Below, in pieces: positions 1 through 5,804 of a stretch of 8,179 bases of DNA. The stretch is taken from positions 1 to 8,179 of the forward strand of contig JAEYEL010000145.1 in the NCBI GenBank assembly GCA_023403475.1, read 5' to 3'. Source of the stretch: Actinomycetes bacterium. GTDB lineage: Bacteria; Actinomycetota; Coriobacteriia; Coriobacteriales; Eggerthellaceae. Every line of letters starts with the position of its first letter. The stretch's first letter is position 1. A program made the position numbers and the translations under genes. The notes below the pieces were generated by a model. It was not told the origin of the DNA and made no database searches. It worked only from the letters and a program-made list of their open reading frames with translations.

Positions 1-133
1 TCAGATTCCGAACGCGTCCGTCAGTGCCCGAGTATTGTATCGGTACCCGGCGCTCAGCGCAAGTGTTCGCTACGATTTTTCCATTTGCCGCCGAAAATCG
101 CCGTCGAAAGGCTCCCGGCCGCACAAAAACCAG

Positions 134-139
134 TATACT
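134..139 (+). promoter_or_regulatory. possible -10 element of the trpS promoter
   Basis: TATACT matches TATAAT at five of six positions and lies 90 bp upstream of the trpS start on the same strand. No good -35 hexamer is found 16-18 bp upstream (the sequence there is GC-rich, around GGCTCCC), so this is only a candidate. I saw no T-box or attenuator-like leader in positions 1-228. Confidence 0.3.
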
Positions 140-161
140 GTTGCGCTGTGCCCTCGAAAGC

Positions 162-188
162 CGCAGGCACGCAGTCGCAGGCACGCAG
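162..188 (+). repeat. two 13-bp direct repeats in the trpS leader
   Basis: CGCAGGCACGCAG occurs at 162-174 and again at 176-188, a tandem repeat with a 14-bp period. It is followed by an A/G/C-rich stretch with AAGCAAGCAG-like repeats up to the trpS ribosome binding site. It lies in the probable 5' untranslated leader. No function is evident; slippage-derived low complexity is the simplest explanation. Confidence 0.7.
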
Positions 189-228
189 GCCGCAGCAAGC
201 AGAAGAAGCAAGCAGGAAAGAGAGACAG

Positions 229-1275
229 ATGAGCACCGACAGCTTCGAAGCAAACCTCAAACGCAGCAACGAGACACGCGCCGATATCGCCGAGCATCCC
301 GAGAAGTACCGTATGCTCACCGGCGACCGCCCTACGGGTCGATTGCATCTGGGCCATTACTTCGGCAGCATCATGAACCGCGTGAGCATGCAGAACGCAG
401 GAGTCTCGTCGCTCGTGCTTATCGCCGACTACCAGGTCATCACCGATCGCGACACCACCGAGCACATTCAGGACAACGTGTACAACATGGTGATGGACTA
501 TCTGGCCGCAGGCATCGACCCGGAAAAGACCGTCATCTTCACGCATTCCGCCGTGCCCGCATTAAACCAGCTCATGCTGCCGTTTCTGTCGCTTGTTTCG
601 GAAGCGGAGCTTGAACGCAACCCCACCGTGAAAGCCGAGCAAGAGGCAAGCGGGCACGAGCTTACCGGGCTTCTGCTCACCTATCCCGTGCATCAGGCAT
701 GCGATATCCTGTTTTGCAAAAGCAACATCGTGCCCGTTGGCAAAGACCAACTGCCTCACATAGAGCTCACGCGCCAGATTGCGCGGCGCTTCAACAAGCG
801 CTACGGGCGCGTGTTCCGCGAACCGGTGGGAATCCTTTCCGATGCCATAGAGATTCCCGGCCTCGACGGGCGCAAGATGTCGAAGAGCTACGGCAATTCC
901 ATCATGCTCGGCGCAACGCCCGAGGAAACCGCCAAGCGCATCAGGAAAAGCCCCACCGACCCTGAGCGCACCATCACGTTCAACAAGGAAGCACGCCCCG
1001 GCGTGTCGGCGCTACTCACCACTGCCGCGCTCTGCACGGGCCGAACCGAAGAGGACATCGCCACCGAGATAGGAGATGCGGGTGCGGGCGCCCTCAAAGC
1101 CTACGTTACCGAAAGCGTGAACGCGTTTTTGGCGCCGCACCGCGAAAAGCGCGCGGCCTACGAGCAGGATCTCGACTACGTTAAAGACGTTCTGCGCGAG
1201 GGAAACCGCCGCGCGAACGAAATAGCAAAAGCCACCCTTGACGAAGTGCGCGAGGCCATGGGCATGGTGTATTAG
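229..1275 (+). CDS. trpS: tryptophan--tRNA ligase (TrpRS)
   Basis: Cytoplasmic class I aminoacyl-tRNA synthetase that charges tRNA-Trp with tryptophan using ATP. From the ATG at 229 the protein has 348 residues, a normal TrpS length. The class I signature motifs are present: the HIGH-type HLGH at residues 40-43 inside TGDRPTGRLHLGHYFGS, and KMSKS at 216-220 inside DGRKMSKSYGN. The stretch ERNPTVKAE and the C-terminal EVREAMGMVY fit the TrpS branch that begins with LTGDRPTG. The reading frame is open all the way to the window's left edge, but 229 is chosen because AGGAAAG (213-219) lies at Shine-Dalgarno distance and the family homology begins shortly after it. It is the only plus-strand gene here and converges on the leftward tRNA unit. 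Confidence 0.96.
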   Translation: MSTDSFEANLKRSNETRADIAEHPEKYRMLTGDRPTGRLHLGHYFGSIMNRVSMQNAGVSSLVLIADYQVITDRDTTEHIQDNVYNMVMDYLAAGIDPEKTVIFTHSAVPALNQLMLPFLSLVSEAELERNPTVKAEQEASGHELTGLLLTYPVHQACDILFCKSNIVPVGKDQLPHIELTRQIARRFNKRYGRVFREPVGILSDAIEIPGLDGRKMSKSYGNSIMLGATPEETAKRIRKSPTDPERTITFNKEARPGVSALLTTAALCTGRTEEDIATEIGDAGAGALKAYVTESVNAFLAPHREKRAAYEQDLDYVKDVLREGNRRANEIAKATLDEVREAMGMVY

Positions 1276-1340
1276 AGCGAGCATCATCTCAGACCGCAGG
1301 CGAATTCGGCGCAAGCAAGCAGAGCCTCACGCAGCAACGA

Positions 1341-1436
1341 CTAAGCGCGAGGAATTCGGATGGCACCGAATTCCTCGCGCAGAATTTCTCCTAGGTGGGT
1401 AGGTTCGCGCGCCGGGATCGTCAGATATTTTCCCAT
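1341..1436 (-). pseudogene. truncated HigA-family antitoxin (N-terminal fragment)
   Basis: Starting at the ATG at 1436, preceded by a purine-rich GGTGGGAAG, the minus strand encodes only 31 residues before TAG. The segment ARE-PTHLGEILREEF resembles the conserved N-terminus of HigA antitoxins (usually P-x-HPGEILREEF), which is followed by a helix-turn-helix domain in the intact family of about 100 residues. Here the similarity stops after about 23 residues, where the sequence folds back into the 15-bp inverted repeat, and the helix-turn-helix is absent. No continuation is found in other frames before trpS. It follows the HigB-like relic in the usual higB-higA order. The identification rests on remembered family motifs, and the match is short. 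Confidence 0.55.
1345..1380 (+). terminator. perfect 15-bp hairpin after trpS, probable terminator
   Basis: GCGCGAGGAATTCGG (1345-1359) and its exact reverse complement (1366-1380) flank a six-base loop, starting 70 bp after the trpS stop. On the plus strand it is followed by AGAATTTCTCC, which is not a clean T tract, so intrinsic termination is likely but not certain. The right arm coincides with the probable higA-relic codons for LREEF. The hairpin therefore seems to come from an inverted duplication of that piece of coding sequence. Confidence 0.55.
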
Positions 1437-1533
1437 GCTTCCCACCACCCGCAATGGCAATCGCAAAATTCAACGTCGTAGGCGGGCTCGTCTGGTCCCA
1501 TCCAAACCTGACTATTTCTTGACCATCGGTCGG
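1421..1533 (-). pseudogene. HigB-family toxin remnant (C-terminal fragment, frameshifted)
   Basis: Two minus-strand frames together recall the C-terminus of RelE-fold HigB mRNA interferases, which runs roughly N-G-Q-W-R-I-x-F-x-W, then A-Y-D-V-E-I-x-D-Y-H. One frame gives DGQEIVRFGWDQ (about 1492-1527). A frame offset by one gives DEPAYDVEFCDCH (1454-1492), continuing to a TGA at 1423-1421. That stop overlaps the higA-like ATG by 16 bases, a compact arrangement as in real higBA operons. The first two thirds of the toxin are missing: the fragment begins right after the terminator of the upstream tRNA. The frame switch and truncation mean it cannot make a working toxin. Confidence 0.5.
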
Positions 1534-1550
1534 CTCAGGAAAAAACGGCA

Positions 1551-1578
1551 AAGAAAAAAGGCGTCGATGACAGCCTTC
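1551..1578 (-). terminator. Rho-independent terminator of the tRNA gene
   Basis: Read leftward, AAGGC, a bulged T, GTC, a three-base ATC loop, GAC and GCCTT form a stem-loop immediately followed by a T-rich run (TTTTTTCTTT including the stem's last two bases). It starts about 17 bp past the encoded CCA end of the tRNA, which fits termination of a monocistronic tRNA transcript. Confidence 0.75.
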
Positions 1579-1594
1579 TGATCTGCGGAAAAGC

Positions 1595-1669
1595 TGGTGG
1601 GCCCTGCAGGACTCGAACCTGCAACCAAGGGATTATGAGTCCCCTGCTCCGCCATTGAGCTAAGGGCCC
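1595..1669 (-). tRNA. tRNA with CAU anticodon, probably tRNA-Ile2 (lysidine type)
   Basis: Folds into a complete cloverleaf: acceptor stem GGGCCCU/AGGGCCC (seven pairs), D-stem GCUC/GAGC, anticodon stem GGGGA/UCCCU with loop CUCAUAA, and T-arm GCAGG-UUCGAGU-CCUGC. Discriminator A73 and an encoded CCA (1595-1597) follow. The anticodon CAU is at 1635-1637. CAU can mean elongator Met, initiator Met or Ile2. The acceptor C4:G69 and C5:G68 pairs, and overall likeness to the bacterial Ile2 gene (GGGCCCUUAGCUCA start, GACUCAUAAUC loop region), favour Ile2, in which TilS converts C34 to lysidine to read AUA. The perfect C1-G72-type closure expected of tRNAs is present, which argues against an initiator. 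The body is 72 nt without CCA, with a compact D-loop. Confidence 0.93.
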
Positions 1670-1682
1670 ACGCGCGGATGAT

Positions 1683-1711
1683 ATTCTAACGTAAGCTGCG
1701 AACTTTGCCAA
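1683..1711 (-). promoter_or_regulatory. sigma-70 promoter of the tRNA gene
   Basis: On the minus strand TTGGCA (-35, 1706-1711) and TAGAAT (-10, 1683-1688) are separated by exactly 17 bp, with the tRNA 5' end 14 bp beyond the -10. Upstream of the -35 the sequence is rich in A and T runs (about 1712-1750), which could act as an UP element. This is the best promoter in the window. Confidence 0.78.
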
Positions 1712-1812
1712 ACAATTTCCAACAAAAACCGCTTTTTCGCAATTTTGACAGGTTGCAAGTGGTTACGGGTCGAATTGAGTTGAATTGTCAGGGAAGATTG
1801 GGTCGAACTGAC

Positions 1813-1998
1813 CCCCCAACGCACAAAAAGTCGCGAATTGTTGCGCCTTGGCGGGCTTACGTTGGGAGAGGTCGAAACAGCCTTCGCAAAACACCAGTTC
1901 AGAAGAGCGCACTCTCACACGCATATGCAGCACTCCCTTACAAACCTGCACCGAGGCCCGGAAAGCGCAACAATTCGCGACTTTTTGTGCGTTGGGGG
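1813..1998. repeat. 34-bp perfect inverted repeat enclosing 118 bp (MITE- or REP-like)
   Basis: Positions 1813-1846 (CCCCCAACGCACAAAAAGTC onward) are exactly reverse-complemented at 1965-1998 with no mismatch over 34 bp. The 118-bp interior encodes nothing recognisable. Just outside the arms the sequences diverge but keep patches of similarity (GTCAGTTCGACC against GTGATTTCGCC), suggesting that each arm belongs to a longer, older repeat unit. TGA stands one base outside the left arm and directly beside the right arm, too short to count as a target duplication. If transcribed, the arms could form a long RNA stem. A miniature transposable element or two head-to-head copies of a dispersed repeat both fit. 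Confidence 0.85.
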
Positions 1999-2020
1999 TG
2001 ATTTCGCCGCAGGGTTCGGC

Positions 2021-2045
2021 GGTCCAAGCCGGCTGCCGCAGACCC
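2021..2045 (+). repeat. 25-bp direct repeat, copy 1
   Basis: GGTCCAAGCCGGCTGCCGCA plus GACCC matches the copy at 2131-2155 in 21 of 25 positions. Its ends (GGTC and GACC) can pair to close a small stem, which the second copy cannot do fully. It directly precedes the first of the A-tract repeats. Confidence 0.7.
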
Positions 2046-2050
2046 TTCGT

Positions 2051-2108
2051 GATTTTTTGTGCACTTGAGAGAACTTTTTATATACTGAGAGGATTTTTGT
2101 GTACTGGC
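2051..2108 (-). repeat. three degenerate tandem copies of a CAGTRYAYAAAAA motif
   Basis: Read on the minus strand, 2108-2092 gives GCCAGTACACAAAAATC, 2090-2072 gives TCTCAGTATATAAAAAGTT, and 2070-2051 gives TCTCAAGTGCACAAAAAATC. The spacing is about 19-22 bp. The same core (ACGCACAAAAAGTC) lies inside each arm of the 34-bp inverted repeat. The copies are too degenerate and too short for a CRISPR array and look like a decayed intergenic repeat family. They lie 51-108 bp past the rlmKL stop. Confidence 0.65.
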
Positions 2109-2127
2109 GGGTGCTGCTGCAGCACCC
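2109..2127 (-). terminator. 8-bp perfect hairpin downstream of rlmKL, possible transcript end
   Basis: GGGTGCTG and CAGCACCC are separated by three bases, giving a stable GC-rich stem-loop 32 bp beyond the rlmKL stop. Read in the direction of rlmKL it is followed by GCCAGTACAC rather than a T run, so it is not a canonical intrinsic terminator. It could stabilise the mRNA 3' end or act with Rho. Confidence 0.4.
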
Positions 2128-2130
2128 GAT

Positions 2131-2155
2131 GGCTCAAGCCAGCTGCCGCAGATCC
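2131..2155 (+). repeat. 25-bp direct repeat, copy 2
   Basis: GGCTCAAGCCAGCTGCCGCA plus GATCC, 21 of 25 identical to the copy at 2021-2045 and in the same orientation 110 bp away. It ends three bases from the rlmKL stop codon, so the repeat unit reaches the edge of the gene. Confidence 0.7.
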
Positions 2156-2158
2156 TCC

Positions 2159-4456
2159 TTACGCCCGCCTTGCCAGGTAGCACTTGTGGATCTTCGGATT
2201 GCGTTCGAAATCGTGCGGAATGGTCTGCGCGGTTATGTCCTCCAAAGCGACCCCGTACTTCGCAAGAGCGTCCACGTCGGGGCGAAACGTGCGCAGGTTG
2301 CACGAGAACACCGCCAGCCCGCCTTCGGCGAGCAGGCGCGTCACGCCTATGAGCAACTCCACATGGTCGCGCTGCACGTCCCACGTACGCCTGCCCATGG
2401 CCTTGGAATTGGAGAATGTGGGCGGATCTGCGAACACAAGGTCGAAGCGCTGCGGGCTGCGCCGCGTCTGCGTGATGAAGTCCATAACGTCGGCCCGCAC
2501 GAAGGAATGCTCAGAGCCGGTGAACCCGTTAAGTTCCATGTTGCGCCACGCCCAGTCAAGGTAGGTAGCGGAAAGATCAACCGTCGTGGTTTCCACCGCA
2601 CCTCCCTTGGCGGCATGCACCGTGGCGCTTCCCGTGTAGGCGAACAGGTTGAGGAAACGCGCGCGCCGGGCAAGCGAACCCACCAGCTCGCGCGTAAGCC
2701 TGTGGTCGAGGAACAGGCCCGTGTCCACATATCCCGCAAGGTCGAGCTCGAACAGGCAGCCGTCTTCCTGCGTCCACGTGACATAGGAGCGGCGGCGCGC
2801 CTCACGGTACTGGCCGCCACCTTTCTCGCGACGGCGAACTTTGGAAAACACGTGGTCAGGACGCACGCCCAAAACGATAGGCGCTATGGCGAGGATGTCC
2901 TCGAAGCGCCTGTGCGCACGGCGCGCATCGACCGACGAGGGCGCCTGGTACTCCGCCACGTGCAGAAACGTAACGCCGCTCGCCTCGCCCGCGCCTTCGT
3001 ACACGTCGATGGCCGCGTTGTAGTCGGGCAGATCGGCATCGTAGACGCGATAGCAGAAAACGCCCTCACGCCGCGCCCACTTGCGTCTTTCCTTGGCGTT
3101 TTTGCGAAGGCGCGCCGCGAACTGGTCGGATGTAGATTCGCGAACGATCAGCGCATGCTCGGCGCCACCAGCGGAATCGGGAATGCCGATGATGCAGTCC
3201 GATGCGGGCGGCGCGGAGAAAACCGCAGCCTCCGTCTCGATGCGACCGCGTCCGAGCGTATGCCTTGCCCCTTCGCCGGAAGGAAAGCGCGACGTTACCG
3301 CTCCCCCGTCGGCCGCCACGGCGAAACGCGAGCCCACAGGCGCGGCGGTGCAGGCGGCGGCAAACGCTGCAGCGTCGGCGACAAGCGTCGCATCGGCCAT
3401 AGCCCCGTCAGCTCGCAGCACCGACGCGATGAGCAGCGGGCACGCGGGCGGCTTTGCACCGTTCGCCGCAGCCTCACGCCGCACGGCTTCGCCTGTTCTT
3501 TCCACAACCGCTTCAGCGCCGTCGGTCGATACGGCCTCCACGCTCACCGCACCCCGCAAACAAGCGCGCTTCACACGGGCGCGTGCACGGGCGATAGCGG
3601 GCGAAGAGCCGCTCAGGCCAACGAAGAGCGCACGAGACTGGTCGAGCGAACCGTCTTTCCCGCTTTGCGCGAAGCGGGAAAGCCCGCGCTCGAAGCGCTC
3701 GTCGGCTTCCTCAAGCAAGCGCGACCACACGGCCTCGTCGAACTGACGCCAAGCGCGAAACCCCCACTTCTCGCGCGTGAGCGCAGGAGCCAGGTCGCAC
3801 GCTGCGGAAGCGGCTTCCAAAAGGAGGAAGCCCTCGCCGCAAGCAGGGTCCACCAACCCGCCGCCGTTACGAGCGATCTCGTCCCACCCCGCCAAGGCCA
3901 AAAGCCCCGCAGCCAAAGAGCAGGAAAGGGCTGCGTCTTCCGGAGCATCCGGGCCCACGTAGTCGCGCAGGCTCAGCGCATCCCCCGAAAGATCGATCGA
4001 AACGGTGGCGCGATTATCGCGAACGCGCACGTCGATAAGCATATCGGGGTTTCGGGGGTCAACATCGGGGCGCTTTCCGCATCGTTCGAGCAAACGGTCG
4101 CACACGGCGTCTTTCACCTTGAGCGCCGTGAATTTCGTGTTTCGCAGGTTTTCGTTGGTGCCATGCGCGCGCACGGCGAAAGTGGCTCCGTCCGCAAGAA
4201 CGTCTTCCCACGGCATGCGGCACGCGCCCTCGTAAAGCAAGTTGGCATCGCCTGCGTTCGCGCGCCCCACCACCAACATCACGCGCGAAGCGATCCGCGA
4301 CCACAAGCAGGTACGCAACGCATCGGAAACGTCGCCCGCCGCCGCCACGCCCCCGCCCAAGGGGCGCACGTGCGCAAGCCCCAGCGACTTCAGCTCGGCG
4401 GCAAGCGCTTTCTCAAGCCCCGCAAGGCAACTGACGAAAAGCTCGTATTCTTCCAC
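2159..4456 (-). CDS. rlmKL: fused 23S rRNA guanine methyltransferase RlmK/L, RlmL half apparently degenerate
   Basis: A 765-residue homologue of E. coli RlmKL (about 700 residues). In E. coli the N-terminal half makes m2G2445 and the C-terminal half m7G2069 in 23S rRNA during ribosome assembly. Order here: a ferredoxin-like/THUMP RNA-binding part (residues 1 to about 165), a RlmL-type Rossmann region (about 170-430), then RlmK (about 440-765) with RLRKNAKERRKWA-like entry, VDTGLFLDHR, LFAYTGS (604-610) and the catalytic-type DPPTFSNSK (677-685). RlmK looks intact. In the RlmL half, motif I is DPACGEGF (203-210) instead of DPxCGSGT, the acidic motif II reads GLSGSS, and NPPYGER is missing (about 338-352). 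The start is the GTG at 4456, with GGAAG four bases upstream, overlapping the rpoD TAG by one base; homology to the family N-terminus begins immediately. Confidence 0.92.
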   Translation of the reverse strand: MEEYELFVSCLAGLEKALAAELKSLGLAHVRPLGGGVAAAGDVSDALRTCLWSRIASRVMLVVGRANAGDANLLYEGACRMPWEDVLADGATFAVRAHGTNENLRNTKFTALKVKDAVCDRLLERCGKRPDVDPRNPDMLIDVRVRDNRATVSIDLSGDALSLRDYVGPDAPEDAALSCSLAAGLLALAGWDEIARNGGGLVDPACGEGFLLLEAASAACDLAPALTREKWGFRAWRQFDEAVWSRLLEEADERFERGLSRFAQSGKDGSLDQSRALFVGLSGSSPAIARARARVKRACLRGAVSVEAVSTDGAEAVVERTGEAVRREAAANGAKPPACPLLIASVLRADGAMADATLVADAAAFAAACTAAPVGSRFAVAADGGAVTSRFPSGEGARHTLGRGRIETEAAVFSAPPASDCIIGIPDSAGGAEHALIVRESTSDQFAARLRKNAKERRKWARREGVFCYRVYDADLPDYNAAIDVYEGAGEASGVTFLHVAEYQAPSSVDARRAHRRFEDILAIAPIVLGVRPDHVFSKVRRREKGGGQYREARRRSYVTWTQEDGCLFELDLAGYVDTGLFLDHRLTRELVGSLARRARFLNLFAYTGSATVHAAKGGAVETTTVDLSATYLDWAWRNMELNGFTGSEHSFVRADVMDFITQTRRSPQRFDLVFADPPTFSNSKAMGRRTWDVQRDHVELLIGVTRLLAEGGLAVFSCNLRTFRPDVDALAKYGVALEDITAQTIPHDFERNPKIHKCYLARRA

Positions 4457-5733
4457 TAGTCTTCCAAGTAGTCTTTCAGCTTACTGGAACGGCTGGGGTG
4501 GCGCAGCTTCGCAAGCGTCTTGCTCTCTATTTGGCGAATGCGCTCGCGCGTCACGCCGAATTCACGCCCCACTTCCTCGAGCGTGCGCGGATGTCCGTCT
4601 TCCAAGCCGAAGCGCAAGGCTATGACCTTACGCTCGCGTTCGGCCAGACCGTCGAGCACCTTGCCGAGCTGCTCTTGGAGCATGCTGAACGAGGCGGCAT
4701 CGGGCGGCACCACGGCGGCGTCGTCCTCTATGAAGTCGCCCAGTTGGGAATCCTCTTCTTCGCCAATGGGCGTCTCAAGAGACACCGGCTCCTGCGATAT
4801 CTTCTGGATCTCGCGCACGCGCTCGGCGGGAAGCCCCATTTCCTTGCCGATTTCCTCCGGCGTTGGCTCGCGGCCGAGCTCCTGCAGAAGCTGGCGTTGA
4901 ATGCGCACGAGCTTGTTGATGGTTTCCACCATGTGCACGGGAATGCGGATGGTGCGCGCCTGGTCGGCGATGGCGCGCGTGATGGCTTGGCGAATCCACC
5001 ACGTGGCGTAGGTGGAGAACTTGAAGCCCTTCTTGTAATCGAACTTCTCGACTGCGCGGATGAGGCCGAGGTTGCCTTCTTGGATAAGATCCAAAAACAG
5101 CATGCCGCGCCCTACGTAGCGCTTTGCAATGGAAACCACCAAGCGCAGGTTCGCTTCGATGAGCTGCTGCTTCGCATCAAGCCCCACCTGCTCTATGCGA
5201 CCAAGGCGGCGCTTTTCGCGGCGCTCGAGCTCGCGTCCCTCGTCTTCAGCCGCCTCGAGTTCTTCGGTGGCAGCAACTCCCGCCTCTATCTTCATGGCAA
5301 GATCGATTTCCTCTGCCGCCGTGAGCAGCGGAACCTTGCCGATCTCCTTCAGGTACATGCGCACCGGGTCGCCCGTGAGCATGGTGACGCCGGCGTCGAT
5401 GTTGCGCTTGCGCGCCGCCTTCGCCTTCGACACGCGTCCGCCTACCCGAGGCAGCTGCACGTCGACGGTGGCCTTAAGCTCCTCTTCGGGAATGCCTTCG
5501 AGCAATTCTTCGTCGCTTAGGCTCACATCGATCTTGTCGTCGTCAAGGTTTTCCGAAACATCCATTGCGGAAGGGGTCGGAGGCTCGATATCCAAGTCGT
5601 CGTCTCCTTCGTCGAGCGCATCGTCGCCTTCATCGAGAATCTCTTCGTTGTCGATCAGGACTTCCGCTTGCATTTCCGAGGCTTCCGCCTGCATTTCCTG
5701 AGCATCCGCTTCGTTTTTCTGGGCTTGAGCCAC
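4456..5733 (-). CDS. rpoD: primary sigma factor RpoD/SigA
   Basis: Housekeeping sigma-70 that directs RNA polymerase to -10/-35 promoters. From the GTG at 5733 it has 425 residues. An acidic N-terminal part (1-95) with short internal repeats (EMQAEASEMQAE at 13-24; DEGDDALDEGDDDLD at 34-48) replaces a typical region 1.1. Region 1.2 starts at DPVRMYLKEIG (122). Region 2 spans about 190-265, with the -10 reading helix TYATWWIRQAITRAIADQ (241-258). Region 3 spans about 268-345. Region 4 spans about 356-418, with the helix-turn-helix TLEEVGREFGVTRERIRQIE (384-403). The start at 5733 is preferred over upstream ATGs (for example 5763) because GGAAAGGAAG sits five bases before it and the preceding residues look untranslated. 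It lies 167 bp past priA and is probably co-transcribed with rlmKL; dnaG is not adjacent. Confidence 0.96.
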   Translation of the reverse strand: MAQAQKNEADAQEMQAEASEMQAEVLIDNEEILDEGDDALDEGDDDLDIEPPTPSAMDVSENLDDDKIDVSLSDEELLEGIPEEELKATVDVQLPRVGGRVSKAKAARKRNIDAGVTMLTGDPVRMYLKEIGKVPLLTAAEEIDLAMKIEAGVAATEELEAAEDEGRELERREKRRLGRIEQVGLDAKQQLIEANLRLVVSIAKRYVGRGMLFLDLIQEGNLGLIRAVEKFDYKKGFKFSTYATWWIRQAITRAIADQARTIRIPVHMVETINKLVRIQRQLLQELGREPTPEEIGKEMGLPAERVREIQKISQEPVSLETPIGEEEDSQLGDFIEDDAAVVPPDAASFSMLQEQLGKVLDGLAERERKVIALRFGLEDGHPRTLEEVGREFGVTRERIRQIESKTLAKLRHPSRSSKLKDYLED

Positions 5734-5804
5734 GTGATCTTCCTTTCCGAATGGGCAGCGCATCTGCATCCGATGCACGGCAAGGCGCAAAAATACAGCA
5801 AAAC

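Larger units (their letters stand above)
1712..2158. other. gene-free, repeat-rich intergenic region between the tRNA and rlmKL
   Basis: I see no credible gene here. Short open frames exist on both strands but mostly translate the repeats themselves (for example FATFCALG from both arms of the inverted repeat). The stretch holds a 34-bp perfect inverted repeat, an 11/12 direct repeat (GGGTCGAATTGA at 1767-1778 and GGGTCGAACTGA at 1800-1811), degenerate A-tract repeats, a 25-bp direct repeat and an 8-bp hairpin. It is richer in A and T than the flanking genes. No transposase, tRNA fragment or attachment-site duplication was found. Confidence 0.7.

Noticed and set aside
1..67. Tail of a minus-strand gene ending in TGA at position 1
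   Set aside because: An in-frame TAG at about 66-68 limits it to roughly 21 codons and no similarity is recognisable.
1..228. Upstream extension of trpS, since its frame is open from the window edge
   Set aside because: The extra residues show no TrpS similarity, a good ribosome binding site sits before the ATG at 229, and the resulting length is already normal.
1327..1551. A 74-codon minus-strand frame (TTG start) as an intact small gene
   Set aside because: Only its DGQEIVRFGWDQ portion resembles anything (a HigB tail). The match continues in a different frame, so it is better read as a frameshifted relic.
1595..1998. tRNA-associated attachment site with a duplicated tRNA end
   Set aside because: I found no second copy of the tRNA 3' end and no integrase; the 34-bp repeat does not overlap the tRNA.
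2051..2108. CRISPR-like array
   Set aside because: Repeat copies are too short and degenerate, with only a few bases between them, and no cas gene is present.
1705..2384. Several small open frames in the intergenic region, in both directions
   Set aside because: They translate the inverted and A-tract repeats (FATFCALG-type peptides) and lack ribosome binding sites or family similarity.
2099..4459. A 786-codon open frame on the plus strand opposite rlmKL
   Set aside because: It mirrors a gene with clear homology and GC-rich third positions, has no recognisable domain, and its composition is dominated by Arg, Ala and His as expected of antisense shadows.
4498..5520. A 340-codon plus-strand open frame opposite rpoD
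   Set aside because: Antisense shadow of a well-conserved sigma factor; no domain and no ribosome binding signal was evident.
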